From: Desulfacinum hydrothermale DSM 13146
GTDB taxonomy: Bacteria; Desulfobacterota; Syntrophobacteria; Syntrophobacterales; DSM-9756
Length of the DNA: 64,000 bases
Assembly: GCF_900176285.1 (NCBI RefSeq)
Contig: NZ_FWXF01000015.1
Span: 25,022 to 89,021 of the forward strand
Reading direction: 5' to 3'
Both the position numbers and the translations under genes were made by a program. Each line of letters begins with the position of its first letter. The first letter of the stretch is position 1. The notes under the pieces are model-generated. The model saw only the letters and a list, made by a program, of their open reading frames with translations. It searched no databases and had not been told where the DNA came from. Below are positions 17,799-26,595 of the stretch, in pieces.

Positions 17799-18626
17799 AT
17801 GAACTCGTCCCCCTCTTCTTCCCGTAGCGCACCTCGGGACGTGGCGGCCACCCGGGATCGCCATCAGCAGATCCTCCGGCTCATTCGCCAGCGGGGTTTC
17901 GTGACGGTGAACTTTTTGGCCCGGGAATTCGGCGTGACGCCGCAGACGGTGCGCCGGGACATCAACGCCTTGAGCCGGGAGGGGAAGCTCATCCGCTATC
18001 GGGGAGGGGCGGGAGCGGCTCCCAGTACGGAGAACGTGGCCTACAGCCGGCGAAAGATCCTGTGTCAGGAGGAAAAGCGGCGGATCGCCCGCATGGTGGC
18101 CCAGGCCATCCCGGACAATGCCTCCCTTTTCATCAACATTGGCACCACCGCGGAAGAGATCGCCAAGTTCCTGATCAACCACCGGCGCCTGCGGGTCATC
18201 ACCAACAATCTGCACGTGGCCTCCATCTTGAGCGCCAAAGAGGACTTCGAGGTGATCGTGGCGGGCGGCCTGGTACGCCATCGCGACGGCGGCATCGTGG
18301 GCCCCATGACCATCGACTTCATCGAGCAGTTTCGAGTCGATTACGGCATCATCGGCATCAGCGGCATCGACATGGACGGCACCCTCCTGGACTTCGACTA
18401 CCGGGAAGTGCGCGCCGCCCGGACCATCATCGACAATTCTCGCACCACCTTTCTGGCCGCCGACCACACCAAGTTCGGACGAAACGCCATGGTGCGCCTG
18501 GGAAGCATCGCCGAAATCGACGCCTTCTTCACGGACCAGCCGCCTCCGGCACCGCTGCAAGACGTGCTGAAGACCACCCAGGTGGAGCTGCACGTGGCGC
18601 CCCCCGTCGCCGGCACGGTCCCTTGA
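17799..18626 (+). CDS. glpR: GlpR-like DeoR-family transcriptional repressor
   Basis: Encodes 275 residues. After a Ser-rich leader of about 20 residues comes a DeoR helix-turn-helix (RHQQILRLIRQRGFVTVNFLA, VTPQTVRRDINALSREGKLIRYRGG). The sugar-phosphate-sensing domain has LFINIGTTAEEIA, VITNNLHVASIL and FLAADHTKFGRNAMVRLG, close to GlpR/AgaR. It should bind glycerol 3-phosphate and release operators in this cluster. It lies between glpA (divergent) and the glycerol transporter operon (same strand). An AGAAAGGAAGG ribosome site is present. Confidence 0.85.
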   Translation: MNSSPSSSRSAPRDVAATRDRHQQILRLIRQRGFVTVNFLAREFGVTPQTVRRDINALSREGKLIRYRGGAGAAPSTENVAYSRRKILCQEEKRRIARMVAQAIPDNASLFINIGTTAEEIAKFLINHRRLRVITNNLHVASILSAKEDFEVIVAGGLVRHRDGGIVGPMTIDFIEQFRVDYGIIGISGIDMDGTLLDFDYREVRAARTIIDNSRTTFLAADHTKFGRNAMVRLGSIAEIDAFFTDQPPPAPLQDVLKTTQVELHVAPPVAGTVP

Positions 18627-18638
18627 ATCGTACCTGAG

Positions 18639-18652
18639 TTTCGCGAACGAAA
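18639..18652. promoter_or_regulatory. Candidate operator upstream of the glycerol ABC transporter
   Basis: TTTCG (18639-18643), four bases, CGAAA (18648-18652). The inverted repeat lies in the 200-base gap before glpS, where a transporter operon promoter is expected. Assignment to GlpR is a guess. Confidence 0.3.
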
Positions 18653-18826
18653 GGCCAACGGGGGCCCATCCCTCCCGTTTGCGAATCGTTTTCCCGCGGG
18701 GTTATTTTCTCTTGCGAAAAAGACAAAAAGGTGATAGCGTGTCGGTGATTTCATCCGGCCGTACGAGCCGCCAGGCTCGTCCCCCTTCCCTTATTGAAGA
18801 AGAAGCCTAGACCGGGAGTGCACCTC

Positions 18827-19930
18827 ATGGGGTTGACCCTGGAGCATGTGGATCGAATCGTGGACGGGGAAACCCATCTTTGCGACGTCACCCTGGAGTT
18901 TCCTTCGGGATCGCGCAATATCCTGCTGGGACGGACCCTGGCGGGAAAGACCACCCTGCTTCGCATCATGGCGGGTCTGGACCGGCCCACCCGTGGGCGC
19001 GTGCTGGTGGACGGAAAGGACGTGACCGGCGTTTCCGTTCGGAAGCGAAACGTGGCCATGGTTTATCAGCAATTCATCAACTATCCTTCTTTTACCGTGT
19101 ACGACAACATCGCCTCCCCGCTGCGCCTTCAGGGGGTGCCGCGGGAGGAGATCGACCGCAGGGTTCGGGAGGTGGCCGAGATGCTTCGGCTCACCCCGCT
19201 TTTGGACCGGCTCCCCGCTCAGCTGTCCGGAGGCCAGCAGCAGCGAACGGCCATTGCGCGGGCCCTGGTCAAGGATGCGGACCTTCTGTTGCTGGATGAA
19301 CCCCTGGTGAACCTGGACTATAAGCTGCGCGAGGAACTGCGCGAGGAACTGACGGCCATCTTCGAGCGGGGCCGTTCCATTGTGGTTTATACCACCACGG
19401 AGCCCACGGAAGCCCTCATGTTGGGCGGCAACGTGGTAATTCTGGACGAGGGACGCGTCCTTCAAACGGGCCCCACGGACCAGGTGTACCACCGTCCCAC
19501 CACCATGCGCGCGGCGGAAGTCTACAGTGACCCCCCCATCAACTACCTGGATTTGGTGGTGGAAGGCTCCCAGGCCCGCATCGGGGAGCAGGTCACCTTT
19601 GCCTTGTGCGCCCATCTGGAGGGGCTGGCACCCGGCCGCTACCACGCGGGACTGCGGGCCAATCGCTTTTTTCTCAAGAGGCGAACCGATCGGGACGTGG
19701 CCTTGGAATCTCAAGTGGAGCTTTCCGAGATCAACGGATCGGAGACCTTCATCCATGTGAACCATCAGGGTTTTCCGCTGGTGGTTCATGAGACGGGAAT
19801 CCGCACGTACAAGATGGGCTCCACGGTGACGGTCCATGCCGATCCGGCCCAATTTTTCGTCTTCAACCAAGAAGGAAGTCTGGTGGCCGCCCCGGAGGTC
19901 GATCCCGGACGGACGCCGGCACGGCGATAG
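18827..19930 (+). CDS. glpS: Glycerol ABC transporter ATPase GlpS
   Basis: Encodes 367 residues. The start is MGLTLEHVD, with GGGAG eight bases upstream; a slightly longer start at 18794 has no such site. The Walker A is GRTLAGKTT, the signature LSGGQQQR and the Walker B LLLLDEPLVNLD. A C-terminal OB-type regulatory domain (about 240-350) follows, as in MalK/UgpC-type ATPases. The H-loop His is replaced (YTTTEPTEA), as is common in GlpS. It forms a heterodimer with the second ATPase that follows 15 bases later and drives import of glycerol. Confidence 0.88.
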   Translation: MGLTLEHVDRIVDGETHLCDVTLEFPSGSRNILLGRTLAGKTTLLRIMAGLDRPTRGRVLVDGKDVTGVSVRKRNVAMVYQQFINYPSFTVYDNIASPLRLQGVPREEIDRRVREVAEMLRLTPLLDRLPAQLSGGQQQRTAIARALVKDADLLLLDEPLVNLDYKLREELREELTAIFERGRSIVVYTTTEPTEALMLGGNVVILDEGRVLQTGPTDQVYHRPTTMRAAEVYSDPPINYLDLVVEGSQARIGEQVTFALCAHLEGLAPGRYHAGLRANRFFLKRRTDRDVALESQVELSEINGSETFIHVNHQGFPLVVHETGIRTYKMGSTVTVHADPAQFFVFNQEGSLVAAPEVDPGRTPARR

Positions 19931-19945
19931 GCGGAGGAATCGGCC

Positions 19946-21031
19946 ATGGCCCGCATCACGCTCCAGCAAGTGGCTCACAGCTACCAGCGCCACCCCAAGG
20001 ATCCATCGGACTACGCACTGAAAAACATCGACACGGTCTGGGAGGACGGGGGCGCCTACGCCCTTCTGGGACCGTCCGGGTGCGGCAAGACCACCATGCT
20101 CAACATCATCTCCGGGCTCCTCACCCCCACCCGGGGCCGGGTCCTGTACGACGATCGCGACGTGACCGAGCTGCCCCCCGAACAGCGCAACATCGCCCAG
20201 GTCTTCCAGTTTCCCGTGCTCTACGACACCATGAGCGTCTTCGACAACCTGGCCTTCCCCCTTCGCAATCGCGGCCTGGACCCCCAGACGATCCACCGGC
20301 GGGTGCAGGAAGTGGCCGAGGTGCTGGATCTGACGGCGGACCTGAAGAAGAAGGCCGCGGGGCTGAGCGCCGACGCCAAGCAGAAGATCTCGCTGGGCCG
20401 CGGCCTGGTGCGCGAGGACGTGGCGGCCATCCTCTTCGACGAGCCCCTCACGGTGATCGATCCCCATTTGAAGTGGCATTTGAGGCGCAAGCTCAAGGAG
20501 ATTCACGAAAAGCTTCAACTGACCCTCATCTATGTCACCCACGACCAGGTGGAGGCCCTCACCTTCGCCGACAAGGTCCTGGTGATGTACGAGGGAGAAA
20601 TGGTGCAGATGGGCACGCCCGCGGAGCTTTTCGAAGAACCCCGGCACAAGTTCGTGGGCTACTTCATCGGCAGCCCCGGCATGAATTTCATCCCCTGCCG
20701 CCTGGAAGGAAACCGAGCGGTCTGTGACGGGGCCAGCGTGGTTCTGGACGAGGAGACGGTGCGACGGGCCCAGGGCAAAGAAGGCCCCTTCGAGCTGGGA
20801 ATCCGTCCCATGTATCTGGAAGTGCACGACGAGCCCGGAGACGATCGGATCCCGGTTCAGGTGCGCAAGGTGGAGGATCAGGGCATCTTTCGGATTCTCA
20901 CCGTCCAGATGGCTTCCTCCACGCTCAAGGTTCGGATCTCGGAAGAAAGGCCGCTGCCCGGCCAGGAGGCTTGGATCCGCTTTCCGCGCCGCTGGATCAA
21001 GCTCTACGCCAACGGCCGACTGGTGGCCTAG
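19946..21031 (+). CDS. glpT: Glycerol ABC transporter ATPase GlpT
   Basis: Encodes 361 residues. It has Walker A GPSGCGKTT, Walker B AAILFDEPLTVID and an intact switch His (YVTHDQVEA), but the signature is LSADAKQKISLGRG instead of LSGGQ. Its partner GlpS has the good signature and the degenerate H-loop, so the pair should form one canonical and one degenerate ATP site, as known for GlpST transporters. A C-terminal OB-type domain follows. glpS ends 15 bases upstream and the permease gene starts 22 bases downstream. Confidence 0.88.
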   Translation: MARITLQQVAHSYQRHPKDPSDYALKNIDTVWEDGGAYALLGPSGCGKTTMLNIISGLLTPTRGRVLYDDRDVTELPPEQRNIAQVFQFPVLYDTMSVFDNLAFPLRNRGLDPQTIHRRVQEVAEVLDLTADLKKKAAGLSADAKQKISLGRGLVREDVAAILFDEPLTVIDPHLKWHLRRKLKEIHEKLQLTLIYVTHDQVEALTFADKVLVMYEGEMVQMGTPAELFEEPRHKFVGYFIGSPGMNFIPCRLEGNRAVCDGASVVLDEETVRRAQGKEGPFELGIRPMYLEVHDEPGDDRIPVQVRKVEDQGIFRILTVQMASSTLKVRISEERPLPGQEAWIRFPRRWIKLYANGRLVA

Positions 21032-21053
21032 CATCGCACGTTAAGGGGGAATC

Positions 21054-21926
21054 ATGGAGAAATGGGAAAACAACCGGGCGTGGTTCCTGATCCTGCCCGT
21101 CTTTGTGATCGTGGCCTTCAGCGCCATCATCCCGCTCATGACGGTGGTCAACTATTCGGTGCAGGACATCTTCGGTCCGGGCCAGCGCTTTTTCGTGGGC
21201 ATGGAATGGTTTCGCGAGGTGATCCATGACGAACGCCTCCACAGCGCCTTGCTGCGCCAGTTGGCCTTTTCGTGCATGGTGCTGCTCATCGAAATCCCGC
21301 TGGGAGTCCTCATCGCCTTGGCCATGCCCAAGAAGGGATGGGGCGTGTCGGCCTGCCTGGTGCTCTTGGCCCTCCCCCTGCTCATCCCCTGGAACGTGAT
21401 CGGCACCATCTGGATCATCTTCACCCGACCGGACATCGGTCTTTTGGGAAAGACGGTCAACGATCTGGGCATCGCCTTCGACCACACGGCCCGCCCCCTG
21501 GATGCGTGGATCACGGTGATGGCCATGGAGGTGTGGCACTGGACGCCGCTGGTGGCACTACTGGCCTACGCCGGCCTGCGGGCCATCCCCGAGGCGTACT
21601 ACCAGGCGGCCAAGATCGATGGAGCGTCCAGTTGGGCCGTCTTTCGCCACATTCAGCTGCCCAAGATGCGCGGAGTGCTCACCATCGCCGTGCTCCTGCG
21701 CTTCATGGACAGCTTCCTCATCTACGCCGAGCCCTTTGTCCTCACCGGCGGCGGCCCGGGGGATACCACCACCTTCCTTTCCATCTACCTGGTCAAGATC
21801 GCCGTGGGTCAGTTTGATCTGGGGCCCGCCGCCGCCTTTTCGCTCATCTACTTTTTGATCGTGTTACTCTTTTGCTTTGTGTTCTACCAAGCGCTTCAAA
21901 ACGTGGGAACCGGGGAGTCCAGATGA
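21054..21926 (+). CDS. glpP: Glycerol ABC transporter permease GlpP
   Basis: Encodes 290 residues with six predicted spans, MalF-like. The EAA loop reads IPEAYYQAAKIDGASSWAVF about 75 residues before... the C-terminal spans, where it docks on the ATPases. FVLTGGGPGDTTTFLSIYLV is typical of sugar/polyol permeases. AGGGGGAATC precedes the ATG. The stop overlaps the next permease start as ATGA, so GlpP and GlpQ are made together. Confidence 0.88.
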   Translation: MEKWENNRAWFLILPVFVIVAFSAIIPLMTVVNYSVQDIFGPGQRFFVGMEWFREVIHDERLHSALLRQLAFSCMVLLIEIPLGVLIALAMPKKGWGVSACLVLLALPLLIPWNVIGTIWIIFTRPDIGLLGKTVNDLGIAFDHTARPLDAWITVMAMEVWHWTPLVALLAYAGLRAIPEAYYQAAKIDGASSWAVFRHIQLPKMRGVLTIAVLLRFMDSFLIYAEPFVLTGGGPGDTTTFLSIYLVKIAVGQFDLGPAAAFSLIYFLIVLLFCFVFYQALQNVGTGESR

Positions 21927-22726
21927 GAGTGCAAAAAAGAACCGTGGCCCTGGGGCTCTACTTCTTTCTGCTGATCTTGCCCATCTATTGGATGCTCAAC
22001 ATGTCCCTGCGGGCGAACGCGGACATCTTGGCCTCCTTTGCCCTTTTCCCCCGAAACGCCACCCTGGCCAACTACATGAAGATCTTTACGGATTCTTCGT
22101 GGTATTCGGGCTACATCAACTCCATGATCTATGTGAGCTTGAACACCATCATCTCGCTCACCACGGCCCTTCCGGCGGCCTACGCCTTCTCCAGGTTCCG
22201 CTTCATCGGAGACAAGCACGTCTTTTTCTGGCTCCTGACCAACCGCATGGCCCCGCCGGCCGTCTTTCTCCTGCCCTTCTTCCAGCTCTATTCCACCTTT
22301 CATCTGATCGACACCCACATCGCCGTGGCCCTGGCCCACTGCCTTTTCAACGTGCCCCTGGCGGTTTGGATCCTGGAGGGTTTCATGTCCGGCATCCCCC
22401 GGGAGATCGATGAAACGGCCTTCATCGACGGCTACAGCTTCCCCCGGTTCTTTTTGACCGTCTTCGTCCCGCTCATCCGGGCGGGCATCGGCGTGACGGC
22501 CTTCTTCTGCTTCATGTTCAGCTGGGTGGAGCTGCTCCTGGCCCGAACCCTCACCATCACCAACGCCAAGCCCATCGTGGCCACCATGACGCGGACCGTG
22601 AGCGCCTCGGGGCTCGATTGGGGCCTGCTGGCAGCCGCCGGTGTGCTCACCATCGTGCCGGGAGCCCTTGTCATCTGGTTTGTGCGCAACCACTTGGCCA
22701 AGGGATTCGCCCTGGGCCGGGTGTGA
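21923..22726 (+). CDS. glpQ: Glycerol ABC transporter permease GlpQ
   Basis: Encodes 267 residues with six spans, MalG-like. The EAA motif is GIPREIDETAFIDGYSFPRFF; the N-terminal part has ILPIYWMLNMSLR. It pairs with GlpP to form the membrane channel of the glycerol importer. The start is the ATG overlapping the previous stop; a longer frame that runs back into glpP is rejected. Confidence 0.88.
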   Translation: MRVQKRTVALGLYFFLLILPIYWMLNMSLRANADILASFALFPRNATLANYMKIFTDSSWYSGYINSMIYVSLNTIISLTTALPAAYAFSRFRFIGDKHVFFWLLTNRMAPPAVFLLPFFQLYSTFHLIDTHIAVALAHCLFNVPLAVWILEGFMSGIPREIDETAFIDGYSFPRFFLTVFVPLIRAGIGVTAFFCFMFSWVELLLARTLTITNAKPIVATMTRTVSASGLDWGLLAAAGVLTIVPGALVIWFVRNHLAKGFALGRV

Positions 22727-22841
22727 AACCCATTTTGTGGAAGCCAACCGACACGGAACACCCCCCGGGTGTTCTCAAAACATGTCACCACTTACCGCCG
22801 AGGTCGGCCCCGTTGCGGCCGCCCCATGAAGGAACGACGTC

Positions 22842-23120
22842 ATGAACTTGGAATGGATGGCCTGGACGCTACCCACCGCAATCTTCTTCGTAGTTATCGC
22901 TCTCATGCTCGTGGGTATGACCATCTGGCAGATCCTCTCTCCCAGTGTTCCCCGTCGCGGCTTTCTGCCCATCGAAACCACCCGCGGAGATCGCCTCTTC
23001 ATCGGCCTTCTGGGCAGCGCCTACATCCATATCGCCTGGATCGCCTTCACAAACCTGTCCCTGTGGATCGCCTTGGCCATCGCCCTGGTGTGGCTGGTGG
23101 TGGTGATGCGCTGGGGATAG
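22842..23120 (+). CDS. DUF2160-family small membrane protein of the glycerol transporter
   Basis: Encodes 92 residues with about three spans (residues 7-30, 50-66, 70-89) and the conserved FLPIETTRGDRLFIGLLG loop. It matches the DUF2160 small integral membrane protein that lies between permease and binding-protein genes in rhizobial and other glp ABC operons. Its role is unknown; an accessory or stabilising subunit of the transporter is the usual guess. Confidence 0.75.
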   Translation: MNLEWMAWTLPTAIFFVVIALMLVGMTIWQILSPSVPRRGFLPIETTRGDRLFIGLLGSAYIHIAWIAFTNLSLWIALAIALVWLVVVMRWG

Positions 23121-23228
23121 GTTTTGCAGGAGCCGGCCCACGCTCTGCGGTGGCTTCGGCCTTCCCACCGGAGCGGCGTGGCGGCCGGAAAGGAAACCCA
23201 CAGAGGAAGGCCGGGAGGAGCAAAAACG

Positions 23229-24983
23229 ATGCGAGGTGCGAAACGGAGGAAGAGATGGAACTGTCCGGCGTGGGGAGCGCTGGCCATGGCGCTTCTACTG
23301 GTCCTTTGGGCCCTTCCCGCCCATGCGGACATGGAGGCGGCCAAGCGCTGGGTGGAAACGGAGTTTCAGCCCTCCACCCTGACCAAGGAAGAACAGCTCA
23401 AAGAGATGGAATGGTTCATCAACGCCGCCAAGCCCTTCAAGGGGATGGAAATCCGGGTGGTTTCCGAGACCATCCCCACCCATGAATACGAATCCAAGGT
23501 ACTGGCCAAGGCCTTCGAGGAAATCACCGGGATCAAGGTGGTGCACGATCTCATCCAAGAAGGCGACGTGATCGAGAAGCTCCAGACCCAGATGCAGTCG
23601 GGTCGGAACGTCTACGACGCCTATGTGAACGACTCCGACCTCATCGGCACCCACTGGCGCTACGGCTTCGTGGTGCCCTTGAGCGATTTTATGGCCGGCG
23701 AAGGCAAGGACGTGACCCTTCCCACCCTGGATGTGGACGATTTCATCGGCAAGTCCTTCGTCACCGCGCCCGACGGCAAGATGTACCAGCTGCCGGATCA
23801 GCAGTTCGCCAACCTCTACTGGTTCCGTTACGACTGGTTCACCAATCCCGAATTCAAGAAGAAGTTCAAGGAGATCTACGGCTACGAGCTGGGTGTGCCC
23901 GTCAACTGGAGCGCCTATGAAGACATCGCCGAATTCTTCACCGAGCATGTGAAAGAAATCGACGGAAAGCGCGTCTACGGGCACATGGACTACGGCAAGA
24001 AGGCCCCCGATCTGGGCTGGCGGTTTACGGACGCCTGGCTCGTGATGGCCGGCGCCGGGGATCCGGGCCTTCCCAACGGCAAGCCCGTGGACGAATGGGG
24101 CATCCGCGTGGATGAAAACGACCGTCCGGTGGGCTCCAGCGTGGCCCGCGGCGGCGCCACCAACAGCCCGGCCGCCAAGTACGCCCTGCGAAAGTACATG
24201 GAATGGCTGCGCAAATACGCTCCTCCGGGCGCTCTGGGCATGGACTTCTACCAGTCCCTTCCCAGCCTGGCCCAGGGCAACGTGGCCCAGCAGATCTTCT
24301 GGTACACCGCCTTTACGGCCTCCATGGTCAAGCCGGGCACCCCGGTGGTCAACGAGGACGGCACGCCCAAGTGGCGCATGGCTCCCTCTCCCCACGGCCC
24401 CTACTGGCAGGAAGGCATGAAGCAGGGTTACCAGGACTGCGGTTCTTGGACGCTGCTCAAGTCCACTCCGCTCAAGCGCCGCAAGGCCGCTTGGCTCTAC
24501 GCTCAGTTCTGTGTCTGTAAGACGGTGTCCCTCAAAAAGAGCCACGTGGGCCTCACCATCATCCGCGACAGCGACATTCGCCATGAATCTTTCACCAAGC
24601 GCGCCCCGTACCTGGGCGGCCTGGTGGAATTCTACCGCAGCCCGGCCCGCGTGGCCTGGACGCCCACCGGCACCAACGTGCCCGATTATCCCAAGCTGGC
24701 TCAGCTCTGGTGGCAGAACATCGGGGAAGCCGTGGCCGGTGAGGTCACCGTGGACCGCGCCATGGACAACCTGGCCAAGGAACAGGATCGGGTGCTCCAG
24801 AGGCTGGAACGCTCCGGCGTGCAGGGCGAACACGGCCCCAAGCTCAATCCCATCAAGGATGAAAGCTATTGGCTCAATCAGCCCGGAGCGCCCAAGCCCA
24901 AGCTGGCCAATGAAAAGCCCAAGGGCCAGACGGTGGACTACGACGAGCTGCTCAAGGCCTGGCGCGCGGGCCGCGTGCGTTAG
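23229..24983 (+). CDS. glpV: Glycerol ABC transporter periplasmic binding protein
   Basis: Encodes 584 residues. The start is MRGAKRRKRW, with GGAGGAGC upstream. A signal peptide follows, cut near AHA/D at about residue 36. The mature protein is a large extracellular solute-binding protein (family 1) with EFQPSTLTKEEQLKEMEWF, DGKMYQLPDQQFANLYWFRYDW and WTPTGTNVPDYPKL, as in GlpV. It captures glycerol in the periplasm and delivers it to GlpPQ. It is the last gene of the transporter operon and is followed by two hairpins. Confidence 0.88.
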   Translation: MRGAKRRKRWNCPAWGALAMALLLVLWALPAHADMEAAKRWVETEFQPSTLTKEEQLKEMEWFINAAKPFKGMEIRVVSETIPTHEYESKVLAKAFEEITGIKVVHDLIQEGDVIEKLQTQMQSGRNVYDAYVNDSDLIGTHWRYGFVVPLSDFMAGEGKDVTLPTLDVDDFIGKSFVTAPDGKMYQLPDQQFANLYWFRYDWFTNPEFKKKFKEIYGYELGVPVNWSAYEDIAEFFTEHVKEIDGKRVYGHMDYGKKAPDLGWRFTDAWLVMAGAGDPGLPNGKPVDEWGIRVDENDRPVGSSVARGGATNSPAAKYALRKYMEWLRKYAPPGALGMDFYQSLPSLAQGNVAQQIFWYTAFTASMVKPGTPVVNEDGTPKWRMAPSPHGPYWQEGMKQGYQDCGSWTLLKSTPLKRRKAAWLYAQFCVCKTVSLKKSHVGLTIIRDSDIRHESFTKRAPYLGGLVEFYRSPARVAWTPTGTNVPDYPKLAQLWWQNIGEAVAGEVTVDRAMDNLAKEQDRVLQRLERSGVQGEHGPKLNPIKDESYWLNQPGAPKPKLANEKPKGQTVDYDELLKAWRAGRVR

Positions 24984-25052
24984 GCATCTCGGCGGATCCT
25001 GGAACGAAAAGAGCAGCCGCACTTCACCTGACGGCTGCTCGTGAAAACACAT

Positions 25053-25089
25053 CTCGGACAAGCTCCCACGGGCTTGTCCGAGTTTTTTT
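25053..25089 (+). terminator. Strong rho-independent terminator after glpV
   Basis: CTCGGACAAGC (25053-25063) pairs with GCTTGTCCGAG (25072-25082), then TTTTTTT. A second hairpin, GAGCAGCCG...CGGCTGCTC, lies just upstream, so the operon ends in a double stem. Confidence 0.9.
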
Positions 25090-25176
25090 ATCGATCCCAG
25101 CCCCTTTGCCAAGTCCCCACGTCCAGAACCCCGCCTCCCTTCCATGAGGCACTCCCTTCGGGCCGGCCCGGGGAGG

Positions 25177-25499
25177 AGTTCCGAAGTGATCCGATGAGCG
25201 TTTGGGCGGAGGTTGAAGATTCCCTGCACGAACTGCGGGCCGCCTCCCCCACCCGCGATTTTCGTGCGGCCCGGGAACGGGTCTTTTCCCACATCGATCG
25301 TTATGTGGATGAGCTTCTTCCCCAAGATGGGCAACTGGGAGCGATCTTCTTTTCCGCCCGCGGGGTACTCGGCTGTGAATGGCCGGCCACCTCGGACCTG
25401 TTGAAGCGGGCCTTTCCCAAGTTTATCCGGAGCTTCACCTTTTGGGATGATGGTTTCTTGCCAACTAATCAAAGAGGGTGCATAAAATGTTTTGTTTGA
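25177..25499 (+). pseudogene. Fragment of an ARPP-1-domain gene (duplicated remnant)
   Basis: The 266 bases at 25177-25442 are a near-copy, without indels, of 28877-29142, the middle of the ARPP-1 gene (residues about 152-240). The conserved MSVW...VEDSL and RYVDELLPQDGQ stretches are still in frame. The N-terminal core with EGEELVGGKQNR is missing, and the frame runs out into an unrelated tail (WDDGFLPTNQ) ending at 25499. There is no start or ribosome site of its own. A remnant of a gene duplication is the best reading. Confidence 0.7.
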
Positions 25500-25729
25500 A
25501 CATAAAAAATGAAGGGCTGAATCGATTTTGCCTGCGCAGTCCGCTGGATTCAAGACCGGCGAGAGAACCGGGGGAGTCCAGTGGTGATGTTGCGGCAACT
25601 CACTCGCGGCTCACTGCCGGCCGCAAGGGTCCGCATTATACGGCCGACGACCCAGGGGTTCTCTCTCCACCAGGCACATTTCAGAACCCCATCCGCCGAC
25701 ATCCGACTTCCGATCTCCACTCTCCGCAC

Positions 25730-26059
25730 TCAGATCCCCGCCCTCCGTTTGCTGGCATGCAAAATCGTCATGCCCACGATCTCGTCCCCTTCGTAGCGGA
25801 TGATCGCATCGTCATCGGTCATTTCGCTGTGGGTGGCACGGGCCGGTTTCTTGAAATTGATGTAGAGCACATCCGCTTCGGCGTCGTAGGAGGACCACAG
25901 ATAGCCCTGCGGAGTCTTGCGCAGGGCTCCCACCAGCGGTAGGTATTCTTCTATTGAAATGGCGGCCATAATTGTTTCGGCCTGTTCAGCCAGTTGACCC
26001 GACGGGTCAGAAAAAGCGGCGATGACAAAACCGTCTTCTTCTCCTTCATTTTGCACCAC
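25730..26059 (-). CDS. DUF2283-family small protein
   Basis: Encodes up to 109 residues. The core SSYDAEADVLYINFKK, then DDAIIRYEGDEIVGMTILHASKR, is the DUF2283 fold, a short beta-rich domain often found beside toxin-antitoxin-like genes. The start is uncertain: the frame opens with a GTG directly after a stop, and an ATG at 25967 would give a 79-residue product nearer to the family's usual size. It lies downstream of a broken small gene on the same strand. Function is not established. Confidence 0.6.
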   Translation of the reverse strand: MVQNEGEEDGFVIAAFSDPSGQLAEQAETIMAAISIEEYLPLVGALRKTPQGYLWSSYDAEADVLYINFKKPARATHSEMTDDDAIIRYEGDEIVGMTILHASKRRAGI

Positions 26060-26075
26060 CTAGAATTTCTTGGGC

Positions 26076-26354
26076 TCAATCCGTTTCTCGAAAGTGTCTG
26101 GCTGTGCATTCACCGACTCCGTCGGGGGCTATCCCGGGCGCCCCGTGCACCGCCGTTGCACGGAGGTGAGAATCCCCCAGACCACTACGCGGGTCATGGA
26201 TGTCGTCCGGGGGCGGTCCCGGGTTGTCTCCGTCGGGAAAGCAATAGTAGTTCATTCCCGTCTCCCGGTCGAGGGTGACCTCCATCCCGTAGGGCGGTCA
26301 CATGGCGATCGTTTCAAAGGCGTCGAGCAAATCCTTGTATGACATGGCGGTCAT
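26076..26354 (-). pseudogene. Broken small gene, possibly UPF0158-like
   Basis: MTAMSYKDLLDAFETIAM is followed by an in-frame TGA (26298-26300), then PPYGMEVTLDRETGMNYY continues in the same frame. The helix followed by LDRETG resembles UPF0158-type small proteins. After DDIHDP the sequence no longer looks protein-like, so a frameshift may also be present. No Cys is expected at the TGA and no hairpin follows, so this is read as decay, not selenocysteine. Identification is tentative. Confidence 0.35.
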
Positions 26355-26595
26355 TTTGGGATTTTCCCCACTTTCCGTTGACATACCGGCCGATTGCCTT
26401 GCTGGTTTCACTGGTTGCGAGGCTGTGCCATCGCCTTGGAGCGGCGACTTGGAGCCCGCCGCGCGTGGCCACCAGCTCTGCAAGGTCTTTGTGCTGTTGT
26501 GGCTGCTCTCCGGACCGAGCCACGCCGCCCGGGAGAAGGTCTCCCTCACCCTAGCCCTGTCCGGTTCCTCCCGGATCAACCACCCGCCGGCCAGG

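Noticed and set aside
23295..25598. A 767-residue open frame on the minus strand
   Set aside because: It is antisense to glpV and crosses the terminator; composition is typical of a shadow frame.
26298..26300. In-frame TGA in the small gene as a further selenocysteine
   Set aside because: No Cys is expected there, no hairpin follows, and the downstream part is degraded; simple decay fits better.
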